Shown piece by piece: positions 8,921 to 20,259 of a DNA stretch of 64,000 nucleotides; position 1 is the first letter of the stretch; each line of letters starts with the position of its first letter. The DNA is from Acholoe squamosa (lineage: Eukaryota; Annelida; Polychaeta; Phyllodocida; Polynoidae). The notes under the pieces were generated by a model. That model did no database searches. It was not told where the DNA came from and saw only the letters and a list, made by a program, of their open reading frames with translations. The stretch is taken from positions 41,702,002-41,766,001 of the forward strand of contig OX439046.1 of NCBI GenBank assembly GCA_949317995.1, written 5' to 3'. The position numbers and the translations under genes were made by a program.

Positions 8921-11271
8921 TAGATAACCTCCAAAGAAATAACAATGCCCCATATCTAGTTCAAAGGGCAGCAGTAACCCCCAGGGAAAATAACAAACAC
9001 CCCCTAGTGTTACTCAACACCAGCAGGCGCCCACATAAAATCAAAAAGGGTGCCATCATAGCTCTATTTCAGGAAGTCAAGGAATCTGATTTAGAAAAAC
9101 CTCAACAGGTGTCAGACACTACCCCACACGCTGATCAATCCATCTCAGCCATACAGCCTGAGGATGTAACTCAATTCAGCGACACAGACTCAGACTGTGA
9201 GTCCACATATGCTGACCCTGAACCCAACTCAATCAGACTCTCTGAAATGGCTGCTATACATAGTGAGGCACATGACCTCGAGCCAGAATTGGAAGAGAAT
9301 GTTCCACCAAAATCTGTGCTCACATCCAAAGATCAGCATGATAGGTTAGAATCACTGCTGACCAAGTATGATGATATATTTGTAGGAAAGGATGGAGACA
9401 TTGGTGCTACACACCTGTATACCCACTCAATACATGTAAAACCTGAGGCAGTACCATGTCATTTCCTACCATATAGACAAACACCAGAAAAACAGGCCGC
9501 AATAGGGGAAGAGTGTGAAAGGCTAGTACAACAGGGCATTCTGAGAGAATGTGCTGAGGGCCCCTGGGCTTCCAGATCCTTTTTAGTACAAAAATCATCG
9601 GGAGGCCATAGGCTCGTCACAGATTTTCGTTATCTGAACCAAAACACGATAAATCAAGCCTTATCTACACCCCGAGCCGATGACACTCTAGACATGATAG
9701 GGTCACTCAGACCAAGAGTATTCAGTAAGCTAGATGCCCAACAGGGATTTTTTCAAATTCCTATAAGACAGGAGGACCAGCATAAAACCGCATTCATAGC
9801 AAATGACAAAAAATATGTCTACGAAAGGATGCCGATGGGTTTAGCGACCGCACCTGCAGGATTCTGCCATCTAGTCACATTAATTCTGAACAAACTCAAA
9901 TACAAATGTGCCCTACCATACCTAGATGACATATTAGTATTATCACCATCAATCGAACAACACTTCCATGACCTGGAAGATGTGTTCAACAGCTTAAGAG
10001 TTGGTAAACTCAAACTGAAGAAATCAAAATGTGAATACTTCATAGACAAAATAGACTTCTTGGGAATGAGAGTCACACCCATGGGACTGCAACCATCTCC
10101 CACAAAGGTGGAATCAATCAAAACCTTCCCAACACCAAAATCAGTCAAAAATGTCAGATCCTTCACAGGCCTATGCCAATACTTCAAAAAGTTTATCAAA
10201 GGTTATGCCCAAATTGCTAGACCATTGTATGATCTACAGACACATCTCAAAGCATTTGTCTGGACAGAGGATGCAGATAATGCTTTCAAAACATTAAAGC
10301 ATGCCCTCTGTACCAATGCTCTTCTCAGATATCCAAACTATGAGAAAGAGTTCAGTTTGGCAACTGATGCTTCCAATGTGAGTTTAGGAGCTGTACTCTC
10401 ACAGAGAGATAATGAAGGAGTGCTCAGACCAGTAGCCTTTGCAGGTAGAACCCTCTCCAAACATGAGAGAAATTACAATACCACAGAGAGAGAACTACTG
10501 GGAGTAGTGTACGGAGTATTACACTTCAGACACTACCTAGAAACTAGACACTTCCAATTATACACAGACCATGCAGCCCTAATCCCACTACTAACCAATA
10601 CAGGACTCACACATAGATGGGCAAGATGGGCTCTAGACATACAGCAATTTTCATTCACCATCCAACACGTGAAAGGTGATGATAACACACCACCAGATGC
10701 TATGTCTAGAAGAGAATACCCAGATTCTGGACCCATGACTAACCTTCCACCCCCACCAAGGAGAGTTAGAGCAGCCAGTAGAACCAAGTTTGCAAAAGTA
10801 ACAAAGAAAGTACCATTCAAAAGGGATGATCCACCCAACACCATTGAAAGGCCAGAGACACCCATTAGGGGTATCTCGAAGCAATCTACACACTATGTGT
10901 TTTGCCATTGTGAGAGAGAATACTCACAACTCTTTCCAGATAATGACTTTGAGCCTATTGAATTCTCATCACTCAATCAGATGCTGAAGGCAACTCCTAA
11001 GGAGCCACCCTTCACCCCACCTGACTCAGATGATGAAGATTCAGAAGACACATTATATGCTATTACTCAAGCAACTTCCAAATCAGTCAGATTCTTTGAA
11101 TCAATGCAGGGAGAGGAAACATCAAACCATTTGTGTCCTATGACCACACGCTCAAAGACTAGAGAAATGATTCAGGAGGGCACACCAAAACCCCCCACAC
11201 AATCACAAACTAAGAGGAAAAGGTCACAGGAAACAAACCTACCAAAACCCCACCTGCCAGAAAAAATGTAA
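8911..11271 (+). CDS. pol: reverse transcriptase-RNase H, element A
   Basis: The frame is open from 8911 (first ATG 9007). After about 120 residues of linker comes a Ty3/gypsy RT with 'GHRLVTDFRYLN', 'SKLDAQQGFFQIP', 'MPMGLATAPAGF' and the catalytic YLDDIL (9919-9936), then the thumb/connection region. RNase H follows with 'LATDASNVSLGAVLSQ', 'TTERELLGVVYG', 'LYTDHAAL' and 'DDNTPPDAMSRR', so its acidic residues are all present. A linker of about 170 residues rich in Pro, Lys and acidic residues separates it from integrase. The frame stops at 11269-11271 just after a run of six A (11261-11266); integrase continues in the -1 frame, so a one-base indel in the run is the simplest explanation. Confidence 0.92.
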   Translation, partial: TGVVDNLQRNNNAPYLVQRAAVTPRENNKHPLVLLNTSRRPHKIKKGAIIALFQEVKESDLEKPQQVSDTTPHADQSISAIQPEDVTQFSDTDSDCESTYADPEPNSIRLSEMAAIHSEAHDLEPELEENVPPKSVLTSKDQHDRLESLLTKYDDIFVGKDGDIGATHLYTHSIHVKPEAVPCHFLPYRQTPEKQAAIGEECERLVQQGILRECAEGPWASRSFLVQKSSGGHRLVTDFRYLNQNTINQALSTPRADDTLDMIGSLRPRVFSKLDAQQGFFQIPIRQEDQHKTAFIANDKKYVYERMPMGLATAPAGFCHLVTLILNKLKYKCALPYLDDILVLSPSIEQHFHDLEDVFNSLRVGKLKLKKSKCEYFIDKIDFLGMRVTPMGLQPSPTKVESIKTFPTPKSVKNVRSFTGLCQYFKKFIKGYAQIARPLYDLQTHLKAFVWTEDADNAFKTLKHALCTNALLRYPNYEKEFSLATDASNVSLGAVLSQRDNEGVLRPVAFAGRTLSKHERNYNTTERELLGVVYGVLHFRHYLETRHFQLYTDHAALIPLLTNTGLTHRWARWALDIQQFSFTIQHVKGDDNTPPDAMSRREYPDSGPMTNLPPPPRRVRAASRTKFAKVTKKVPFKRDDPPNTIERPETPIRGISKQSTHYVFCHCEREYSQLFPDNDFEPIEFSSLNQMLKATPKEPPFTPPDSDDEDSEDTLYAITQATSKSVRFFESMQGEETSNHLCPMTTRSKTREMIQEGTPKPPTQSQTKRKRSQETNLPKPHLPEKM

Positions 11272-13013
11272 CAAAAGACACTGCATCTACTAAGTCAAAG
11301 AACTCTGAGAGACAGAAGAATGACAAAAAGCAAATTGTGCCTTTAAAGAAAAAGGTTGCCACTCCCATCAAGGCGAGGATAGGCCCTCCAAAGGAGCCTA
11401 CACACCAAAACAAGAGTGACACACCCCAACAAAAGGCACAAGATAGGCAAATAGTCGATGAAAAAGAAAAAGAAAGAGACAGAATAAAACAACATGTGCT
11501 AGATATAAATCAATTACTGGATCAGATCCCCGACACATCCATCTCAGGTTCAAACCTTGGCTTGGAACAAAGGAAGGACAAGGAACTTTTGCCCCTCATA
11601 CAATATCTTGAGGATGGGACCTTGCCTGCACCAAAAGCACAAGGAAACAGAATCATCAACCAAGGCCAGACATACACCTTGGTAAATGGTACATTAGTCC
11701 ATATATGCCCCATAAATTGGAGAAAAACCAATACTGTACCACTTCAAATTGTTATACCACAGCAATGGGTAACAAGTACACTACAGTATTTCCATGACTC
11801 ACCTACTGGCGGCCATCTTGGTTCAAGTAGGATGCTGTCAGCACTCCGACCTAGGGTATATTGGAAGTCTATGCTAGCAGACACAACAAAATATGTTTCC
11901 ACCTGCCACACATGCCTCACAGCAAAAAGGCAAGTACACTCACACAAAACACCAATGACAGTGAGAGAGTACATGGCTTCACCAATGAAGTTCCTAAACC
12001 TCGAAGCGGTAGGACCACTTCCCACAACTGCCAGGGGAAACAAACATATACAAGTCTGCATAGATTATGCTACCAGATATGCAACAGCTTGGGCCACTAC
12101 TGACTTAAAAGCTGAAACAACAGCAGCAGAGTTCTACAAGATTATAATTTGTCATCATGGAACACCAGCCACTCTTCAAACAGACAATGGAACATGTTAT
12201 ACAGGTGCAAAGTTCACAAAGTTAACTAAACACCTCAAGATCAAACATAAATTCTCCTCACCATACAGGCCACAATCAAATGGGCTTGTAGAGAGATTCA
12301 ATGCTAGCATTGGCACAGCACTCAGAGCATTCTGCTCAAAGCACCAAAACAATTGGGATTCATTTATTGAACCCATAACCTTTGCATTAAACAACACTGA
12401 ATCCCAAACCACAGGATTCACCCCTTTCTTCCTACTCCATGGAAGAAACCCAGCCACCCCAATGGACTTAGGGCTGGGGATACAGGAAGACATATCCACC
12501 GTAGCAGACCATGTAGCTAACATGATCACAAATCAAGATACCTCAAGGAGGAAAGCTATAGAAAGGGTCGCCAAGCTACAAAAGGAAAGAAAGGATAGAT
12601 ATGATAAGAAACTTACACCACAGGAAATCAAGGTCACCGACATGGTGTACCTAAACATACCAAGAATCCTGACCAACACAGAGTGTAAGAAGCTTCAACC
12701 CCTCTTTATGGGACCATATGTTGTAGTAGATAGACCTAGTTCGACAAGTGCCAAACTCAAAAACTTGGACACCAATCTATTGGTGGCCAGACCAGTGCAC
12801 ATAAACAGACTGAAAAAGGTTGTGGCTGTCAGGAACAATGAATTTGCAGACAGGCTTATTCCACATGAAGCCAAATACTACAACAAAATTGTAAGGAACA
12901 AAAATGATATCACCCTTACAAGAGAAACCACAGGTATAGGCCCTATCAAGCCTAGGCCTGCACACCACATACTAAGAAAAACACCTAGGTGTGGTGCAGT
13001 TTCAAGAAATTAG
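11272..13013 (+). CDS. pol: integrase, element A (first catalytic Asp changed to Glu)
   Basis: The -1 frame is open from the A-run at 11261 (first ATG 11337). The order is an HHCC zinc module (HDSPTGGHLG ... CHTC), the integrase core, and a C-terminal basic region (GPYVVVDRPSSTSAKLKN...). In the core the second acidic residue (LQTDNGTC, Asp at 12183-12185) and third (SNGLVERFN, Glu at 12291-12293) are present. The first, in 'LNLEAVGPLP', is GAA (12003-12005) where Asp is expected. Glu at this place should strongly reduce strand transfer. Either this copy is catalytically impaired or the family tolerates the change. There is no chromodomain at the C-terminus. Confidence 0.9.
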
Positions 13014-13820
13014 AAACAGATTGAGATACCAAAAGAACATAAGATTTTCAAAATGTATTACAAATTCTCTTCATCCACACATAGGCATGTGTGACTGATA
13101 ATGAATTACTTATATATATAAAGCCAATCAAATTTGTAAATATATCAGTAGGTTATTGCCTCTGAATGGTCAAAGACTGGGACCCTCCAAGTAAAGCAGA
13201 CATGAAGTATAAGAAGAGTAAGGGTAACACAATGGAGTGTCTAAAGCCTAATCCCCACATGAAAGAGCGCGCTATGCCAACACAGCAGTCTATAGAGATC
13301 AATTGACCTTATAAGCTACCCTCAGACAACTGTCTAGACGGTCATGAATGGCTGTCCTGGATGACAGGAGGAGCTAATTACCAGTACACAGATTACACAA
13401 TAGACCCCACAGTTGCAGACACTGGAGATTAGGTGCACTTGACTCCAGAGAAACAATACCAGGCCCACAATAAATGTGGGTAAGGTAGGCTACATAAGAA
13501 GCACTGTGGACCATAGCCCACCATCAGTCTTCATCCAGCTGCAGTCTGGAACTCAAGTCTACAGGACCCCACTTGGGAATTAGCCAGCCCACTTCTCCAT
13601 TAGGAGAGACTGCACTAGGATAAAGAACACACCTACTACACCTCCAACCTGATCTTACCATTTACTGGTCAATCTCTATAGACTCACCGGACATATTGCC
13701 AAGACAGCTCAATCTTGCAAAGGTACAGTTTGAACCACTTCATTTAAAGTGTTACACCATACACTTAGACTTTACCAGCACCAAATTACTACAAATTTGA
13801 CAAGACTTTAAACAGCAAAC
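13014..13820 (+). promoter_or_regulatory. pol-env spacer with a block conserved in element C
   Basis: Noncoding stretch between integrase and env. About 13235-13735 aligns with 36548-37030 of element C through several well-kept blocks (CTAATCCCCACAT, GAGCGCGCTATGC, ACTCACCGGACATAT, TTGCAAAGGTACAGT). In C the flanking pol and env sequences are almost unrecognisable, so this segment has been kept better than the genes around it. It may hold the splice acceptor or promoter for env mRNA or another cis-acting signal; the sequence alone does not say which. Confidence 0.5.
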
Positions 13821-16070
13821 TTGCTTTACACAAGCACCATGGGGAGACTGAGAGTTGCACCCATACTGCTAACTATGCTGTTACTATATATTATAGAACC
13901 ACTTACTGCAGGTTACACACCTGTGGTGAGACAAAACATAGGAGTAGTATTCAAACCTAGCCCTCAACCATTGGTCAATGGACATACAACCACAACACTG
14001 TTGTTAGCTATCCCCTACAAGATACCTCGGGCACCCGTTACCCAAGGATCCATAAGGGATAGAATACTCCAATTGACCACTCCTACTCTACAAGATCATA
14101 CCTCTGGTTAAATTATCCAACAAGCCAAGGAGCTTGACACCTTGCTGGAAATTGCAGACAAGGAGATAAATGAAACATTAGCCTCCATCAAATTGTTCTT
14201 ATCCAACCCCATAAACACATTGGACAAGGCCAAAAGAGAGGCCATACTGGGTTTTCTAGCACCCCTGTTTCGCGGTGTGCTAGGTCTAGCCACAGTAGAA
14301 GATGTGAAGCAAGTAATGGGACAGCTCAAGAACATAGATGAAATACTAAGAAAATTTGCTAAACAAGATCAGGGAGCAGCTAGTCTCATTGAAAAGATCA
14401 CAGACAGACAAGATAAGTTTGTTAAAGCATACATCCAAGATAAGAAGGTACTGGACAGCACAATCAACACCATAGGTGACACCGTCAACCTATGGGCCTC
14501 TAACATGTCCAGGTCTCTTGACTCATATTCAAGGCACGAGAAAACTCAAAGGGAAAAAATGCAAGTATTAAATGATGCATTAATCATCATAGCAGCAAGA
14601 ATGAATACAGTTCAATCACTGCAAAGAACAAATGCAGCCCTGAGGATGCTATCATCAGGAATCCTGACCCCTGATATAGTACCACCCTCAGACCTTGCTA
14701 GATACTTAATTGACATTAATAACAAACTTAGGATTACACACCCTGGAGCACAAGTCGTAATTAATGACTTAGATTTCTATTATTCACAGAAGCTGACCTC
14801 ATACACTTACTCAGCTCACCATATATATATTCATCTGGACATTATAATTCAATCTACCACCTCGACCTTCAAACTGTACCAAATGATTACATCACCCATG
14901 CCTATAGACACACAGGAGACCCCCACCAGAGGAGTCACCAAATTGCAAACCACAACTGAGTTTCTAGCAGTATCTTACGACGAATCATTATTCATCGAGT
15001 TGGACTCAGCAGATGTGCAGGCATGTGAAGGTACTACAGTAAAGGTATGCAGAGATGTAAATGGTAGAATTTATAAACACAGGCCTACATGCCCTGTAGC
15101 CATTTTTACTAACCAGGCTCAAAAGATTAAGGAACATTGCAAGTTTACAGTTTCACCACTGCAAGCACCTACCACCCATGCTATTTCCATTTCTGAAGAT
15201 GAGTATCTGGTCACTACTAATGAACCCCATTACTTTATCAACTGCCATGGTAAAACGTCTGAAACTCGAAAGGCCTACTCAATCATAGGTGTACCCTGTG
15301 GGTGCACAATCAGTGTAGGAGAATTTTCTCTTCCAAACACAAGGTTGCCCTGTAACTCAACCTTATCATTTCATTACATTCTCAAGACAATTAATTTACC
15401 ATTCATGGCAGCACTTAACCAAATTTCTGAAACTAAACCAGATGAAAGAGAGAATCTTCCAAATTTCCCAGTAGTAAACCTCTCTAGAACCTTAGAGAAA
15501 CTACAGGAAAATCCAATCATGGATGACATTACTCAACTAAATCTAGAGCCCTTTGCCAAAACATTATTAAATTATGCCTCCAACCTTGATAAGGCAATGG
15601 AAACACATTACGTAGAATCACACCTACGTCGAGTTACAGAGCATCCAATCTTCCAAAGCTTAGGACTCATTCTAGGGATAACAGCTCACATTTTTATAGT
15701 ATACATACTACTCAAACTGTACAGACTAGGAGGGACTGTAGCCTACCTGCCTACAACCAAAGCATTTAGACTAGTCACCGAGCTGCCCCTACACAAATTG
15801 CTCCCAGATAAGAATCCTACCAAATTTACCCCTACAGAGGAAAACCACACCCCTTTCCTCACAATTCAGGAAACCCACACCCTGATAATTGCTATATTAT
15901 TCACCCTGACCATCTACTCAGCCTACAGAATAATGAAGTGCCTTAAGAAATTTGCACAGACACACTGTGGCAAGAAAAATGTGGCCAAGCGCACAAATCC
16001 CACAATATATTTTAAAATATATTGTGGAGACTCAAAACTTCGCGCTACCCTTGAGGCCAATACCACATGA
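13821..16070 (+). pseudogene. env: Env: F-like membrane glycoprotein of element A
   Basis: One reading frame runs from 13821 to 16070, broken only by TAA at 14109-14111. The likely start is the second ATG (13839), which opens a signal peptide (MGRLRVAPILLTMLLLYII). A basic site at 14226-14237 (KAKR) is followed by a hydrophobic Gly/Leu-rich segment and a long helical region. This is the layout of baculovirus-F-like Env proteins of errantiviruses. A Cys-rich domain (residues about 390-520, with VPCGCTI), a membrane segment (LGLILGITAHIFIVYILLKL) and a second hydrophobic segment (IIAILFTLTIYSAY) follow. It would mediate membrane fusion if intact; the stop and the frame break at the end argue that this copy is inactive. 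Confidence 0.8.
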
Positions 16071-16458
16071 ATTTGATGAGATTAAATCAGCAGCTGCCCC
16101 GACCTATAAGGATATAGTGGTTAAAACCTTCCCACTACCTAAGGCTATATTTACCTGGAATGGACCAGCAGTTATAACAACACAGAGAGGAGAATTTGCT
16201 TATCACCTCCCTCAGGTGATACACCTACCTTGGTGCACTAGGTTCAGTACCATACCAGCCCTTAAGAACAAAGGACTGTACTACTCCATGCTTCTCCAGA
16301 ATGATTGTGGCACCAGCCAGGTGACCATGACAGCACTGGAAAATACAACAGATATAATTATTGACGAACACCAGGAGGAGACCGCAAGGTCAAACATGCA
16401 GACTATTGCTAATTTTCTAAACCACCAGCCCTCCCCGGTGACTGTGGAAACAGCCTAG
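16040..16458 (+). pseudogene. env: Env cytoplasmic tail of element A, out of frame
   Basis: Frame 1 is open to 16458. From about 16060 it is similar to the tail of D Env (826-1702), where this part is in one frame with the membrane segment. The upstream env frame of A ends at 16068-16070 (TGA). A small indel near 16030-16065 therefore separates the tail from the rest. It contains no membrane segment and ends in a stop at 16456-16458. Confidence 0.6.
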
Positions 16459-18041
16459 ACTGCCCACAGTCTAGACTGCCCCCAGTCCACCACCAGGAGA
16501 TACTGAGATGACACATCTCACACGTGACACACACCTCCACTGTCAATGAAATTATCAAAGTATTGAAAAAAAATTTGATTTAGAAAAATATACACAGCCA
16601 CTTGTTGATGTATAATATGAAAATCTATGGTATTCTCACAAAATCGATGACTAATGCGCGCATATACACGCAAAATTGCAAATCGCAAATTGTAAATTGT
16701 ACAAATCTAACATTAATATACATGAATGCAGGTACATAACTAAGACAGTTCTTGTACCCACTAGCACTTGTATACTATACCAAGGTTTACTTAAGGTAAC
16801 ACACTTTAGGTATCCAAGAAAATTGTTGGAAAAATGAATGAAAAAAAAAAAGGTTGAGAAAGATTGTTGACATGAAAAAAAAAAAAAAAAAAAATGTTTA
16901 CTTAAGATACTCACCAAATAATCTCTTTCAGGGACACATACTCAGAAAGGCTAGGGAAAAGTCAATTAGAAGCAGCGGCCCACTGCCGAAATTGCCAATT
17001 AATACACCCATATAGCAACATCACAGAGTAACTCAGAGACAAACGAGCCTATTGTACATCAAGTACCTTGTTTTTCCGGTCCTCGGAAAAATTTGTCTCA
17101 AATCCCAAAAATTGTATAGTGTAAACTAGATTGTACGTTTGTACACAATTTGCACACTAAAATTGTATGTTTGCACACTAGATTGTACGTTTGTACCCAA
17201 TTTGCAAACTAAATTGCTATTTGCACACTAGATCGTACGCTTGTACACAATTTGCACACTAAAATGTATGTTGCACATTATACTGTACGTTTGTACCCAA
17301 TTCATACACTAAATCGGATTTTTACAAAATCAATATCTTCATGTGTAACCAAACTGTACGCAAAATGATATATTTGCATACTAAAATTATCAATTGAACG
17401 CAAAATTGTATATTTGCATACTAAAAAATTGTCAATTGAACGCAATATTGTATATTTGCATACTAAAATTGTGAATTGAACGCAAAATTGCATATTTGCA
17501 TACTAAAATTGTGAATTGAATGCGAAATTGTATATTTGCATACTAAAATTGCCAAATGAACGCGAAAACTATATATTTGCATACTAAAAATGTCAAATGA
17601 ACGCAAAAACTATATATTTGCATACTAAAATTGTCAATTGAAAGCAATTACACACGGAATTGTAAATTTGCACACTAAAATTGTCATTTATGCTCAATTT
17701 GCACGCTAAATTGAACATTTAATGCCAAAATTGCACGATATTTGCCAAATCGTATGTTGTACATAAAATTGGAAATTTGTACCCAAAATTGAAAATACAT
17801 AAGCAAATACACCCATGTATGGTAAGATATAGAATTACGGAAATGTACTTATACCCAGGAGAAAAATTGTTTATATATACTGACAAAGCTCTACCACAAA
17901 AATTGTATTTGAAGCACTCCCCATCACTTCAAATCCTCTCACAAACAGTATATAACTCCAAATAAGGTAAAAATATATATATTGTACATTCCCTCGGCGA
18001 AATGACGGAGTTTCGCATTTTTCGGGGGAGAGGGAGTATTC
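16459..18041 (+). repeat. post-env region with degenerate 31-38-bp repeats and PPT
   Basis: No coding signal. 16690-16830 aligns with 40570-40710 of C (GTATACTATACCAAGGTTTACTT and neighbours). From about 17105 to 17790 the sequence consists of degenerate units: first variants of TTGTACGTTTGTACACAATT, then about eight units of 37-38 bp built on TTTGCATACTAAAATTGTC. C has the same type of array at about 41085-41345. The segment ends in a purine-rich polypurine tract (GGGGGAGAGGGAG, 18024-18036) right before the 3' LTR. Microsatellite A runs lie at 16840-16895. Confidence 0.75.
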
Positions 18042-19026
18042 TATCATATACCATTTTATTATCCCATAAATTGTGACATATTATTGTATTGATCAAATAA
18101 TGTATTGTATAAGGAATCAATACATAGTTTGGTTCTAAGAGCTATAAGAGCGCTCAAACTTTGTATAAGAGCGTTCATGCTCCACTGTACACCAGCTATA
18201 TCAAATATACACAAGTTACATCACCCAGGGCACTATATAATAACTTGTAAGTGAATGCAAACGGCCGTTAGGGGTGCCTGGGCACTGCTGACGCCGTCAT
18301 GGGTGTCTGAGCACCCAAACACTGAACAATAGCTTACATAAGTCACGACGCCATAACCTTCAGGTCGCTCTAGTGTCGCTCCTGAGCGACCTAGGTCAAA
18401 TATCAAAGCATTTATGGAAAGCCCATAATTAGACGGTCAAAAAGATCAATCCTATTATTAAGGAAGTTACGCCATGGAGACTTATTCGACCTCCGAATGC
18501 ACTACAGACGAACCAGTGTGAGTTACGCGCCTGGCAAGCGGGCATTAGTAACTTGGTATATTCAACTCCGCGCATGCCCAAAATGGTGGTTGTAACGGCG
18601 TAAACTTCCGAGATATGAGGGTTTGAAGTTACAGAACCGACCAGGACAATGGGGGACATAGCGGCGTCCATGGGGGTCCTTTGTGCACCCTGTGACACAT
18701 GAAAGACCCCCCTCAAACAATTGCAGAGTTAGGCAGATGCCACTGGCCCCAGTCAGTCTGAGGTGCAATGCCAAGATTTGGTACAAATAGCCTGGCTGCA
18801 CCTCCTAGAAAGCAGAATCTCCAGAACCGCTCCAGAGGTAACATCTCCAGTCATCTCCTGCTACCTGCTATACCACTGCACTATGGTGAAACTATGCTAG
18901 ACAGGCATGGGATTCCATCATTAGTGGCCAGAGGGTATCTTCCTCAAGACATCCACCAGAGAGTAAAGTTATTCATTATTACATTATTCCTCTAAGCAGC
19001 AGGTCAGGAGCTAGGTGTGGGAACCC
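18042..19026 (+). repeat. 3' LTR of element A, truncated
   Basis: It matches the 5' LTR (4183-5172) with about 1% substitutions and a 9-base deletion, then stops at GGAACCC, where the 5' copy continues for 284 more bases. The next base starts a perfect hairpin. The low divergence suggests a fairly young insertion followed by loss or replacement of the right end. Confidence 0.9.
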
Positions 19027-19063
19027 TTGTGAAATTTTATATTTTTCTAAAATTTCACAAGGA
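19026..19063. repeat. 15-bp-arm perfect hairpin at the LTR breakpoint
   Basis: CCTTGTGAAATTTTA, an 8-base loop (TATTTTTC), then TAAAATTTCACAAGG. It sits exactly where the 3' LTR of A is broken. It could be the end of another inserted element or a repair product. Confidence 0.6.
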
Positions 19064-19583
19064 AGCACTGGCAGCCAATATTTTTACAGGATCAACTGAA
19101 ATCCAACCTAAATATCAGCCAGAGCCCCCCTTTTATTTTTGTATTAACCTTGTCACTCTCAACCAATGATAACCCCAGGTAGACTGAAGGCTAAAACCTT
19201 CTAAATTTTCCATTATCTAAGACAAACCTTTTACAATTAACAGATACTTCCACGGATAAATCAACCAAGACCAAAAATCCAAAAATTTTAGAACTAGATA
19301 AATAATCCAGCTCTTGTATCCCACCACGACCTGAATTATTCATGTTTCCCCTTGCCAAAAACTACAAACAACACTTCTTGGCACAGTTTTTCCTTTGTAC
19401 TGTTTATAATTTATTCATGTCAAACCAAAAATCAGTATTAATAACTCCTTAATACTACAAATTTTTAACTTAAATGATAAGATGTAATACCTATTACGAC
19501 ACATCAGATATTTGTCAGTAGACCTTTTCTCACAAACTTCCTCCTTAAAACCTCGCGTGGAATCGAGTAGGAATGTGGGGATT
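19064..19583. other. AT-rich spacer, no gene
   Basis: No coding signal, no long repeat inside the window. TTTGTCAGTAGACC occurs at both about 19511 and 19582, flanking 70 bases; this is the only structure noticed. Confidence 0.35.
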
Positions 19584-20259
19584 TGTCAGTAGACCGTTAT
19601 AGGTATTGTACTTATCATATTTATTTTTCACCTTTGACTCTACCATGTAACTCAGTGCCGAGTCTACCCACAAGCCAAGCCATACCCATAGACCAAAGGC
19701 TGGCGGTGTCAACTGCACTCAGTGACCCCACCTCCTCCCACTGGAGGATATGCCATCAATCACAAGCAGCTCGCTGCATGCTGGAAATTCCTAGCAGACA
19801 ATGTTTAGACCAACTCCTCCTGCTGGAGGACATGCCCATTGATCATGAGCAGCTCACAGCATACCGGGAATTCCCAGCAGCTATATTTAGAACCACACTG
19901 AACTCTGTGAACCCCAGTGCTATGTTTAGGATCCTCCCTACATACCTGCACTGGAGTTCCCCAGTTACTATATTTAGCTCACCTGATACTATTTTTAGGA
20001 TGAGCTGGGTGAGCAGCTCCTACTATAAATACCTGTAGAGGGAGCAGCTCACTCATCTTTCCACCTTCATACTTCATACCTCACACACTCACGTGAGACC
20101 AAAGCCCTTGGCTCAAGGGCTAGGCTTGGACACTGTTGGGCACCTTTATACTGTATCACCAACTATACCTCGTGGACTTCAATGAATAAAGTGGATATCA
20201 AACTGGATTCCTGATTTGCCTGTATTCATCCTTATTCATCATTTACGGACTCGTTGACA
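19584..20259 (+). repeat. probable solo LTR
   Basis: It starts TGTCAGTAGACC and ends CGTTGACA, giving a TGTCA/TGACA pair. Inside are promoter-like imperfect direct repeats (two units of about 75 bp starting near 19732 and 19813, with GGAGGA(T/C)ATGCC and TATRTTTAGA), a TATA-like CTATAAATACC near 20022, and AATAAA near 20185, in the order expected for U3-R-U5. An open frame at 19583-20038 lies within the repeats and has no protein features. No second copy and no clear target duplication were seen, so the call is provisional. Confidence 0.4.

Noticed and set aside
19583..20038. 151-codon ORF as a gene
   Set aside because: It overlaps promoter-like direct repeats of a probable LTR and has no protein-like features.
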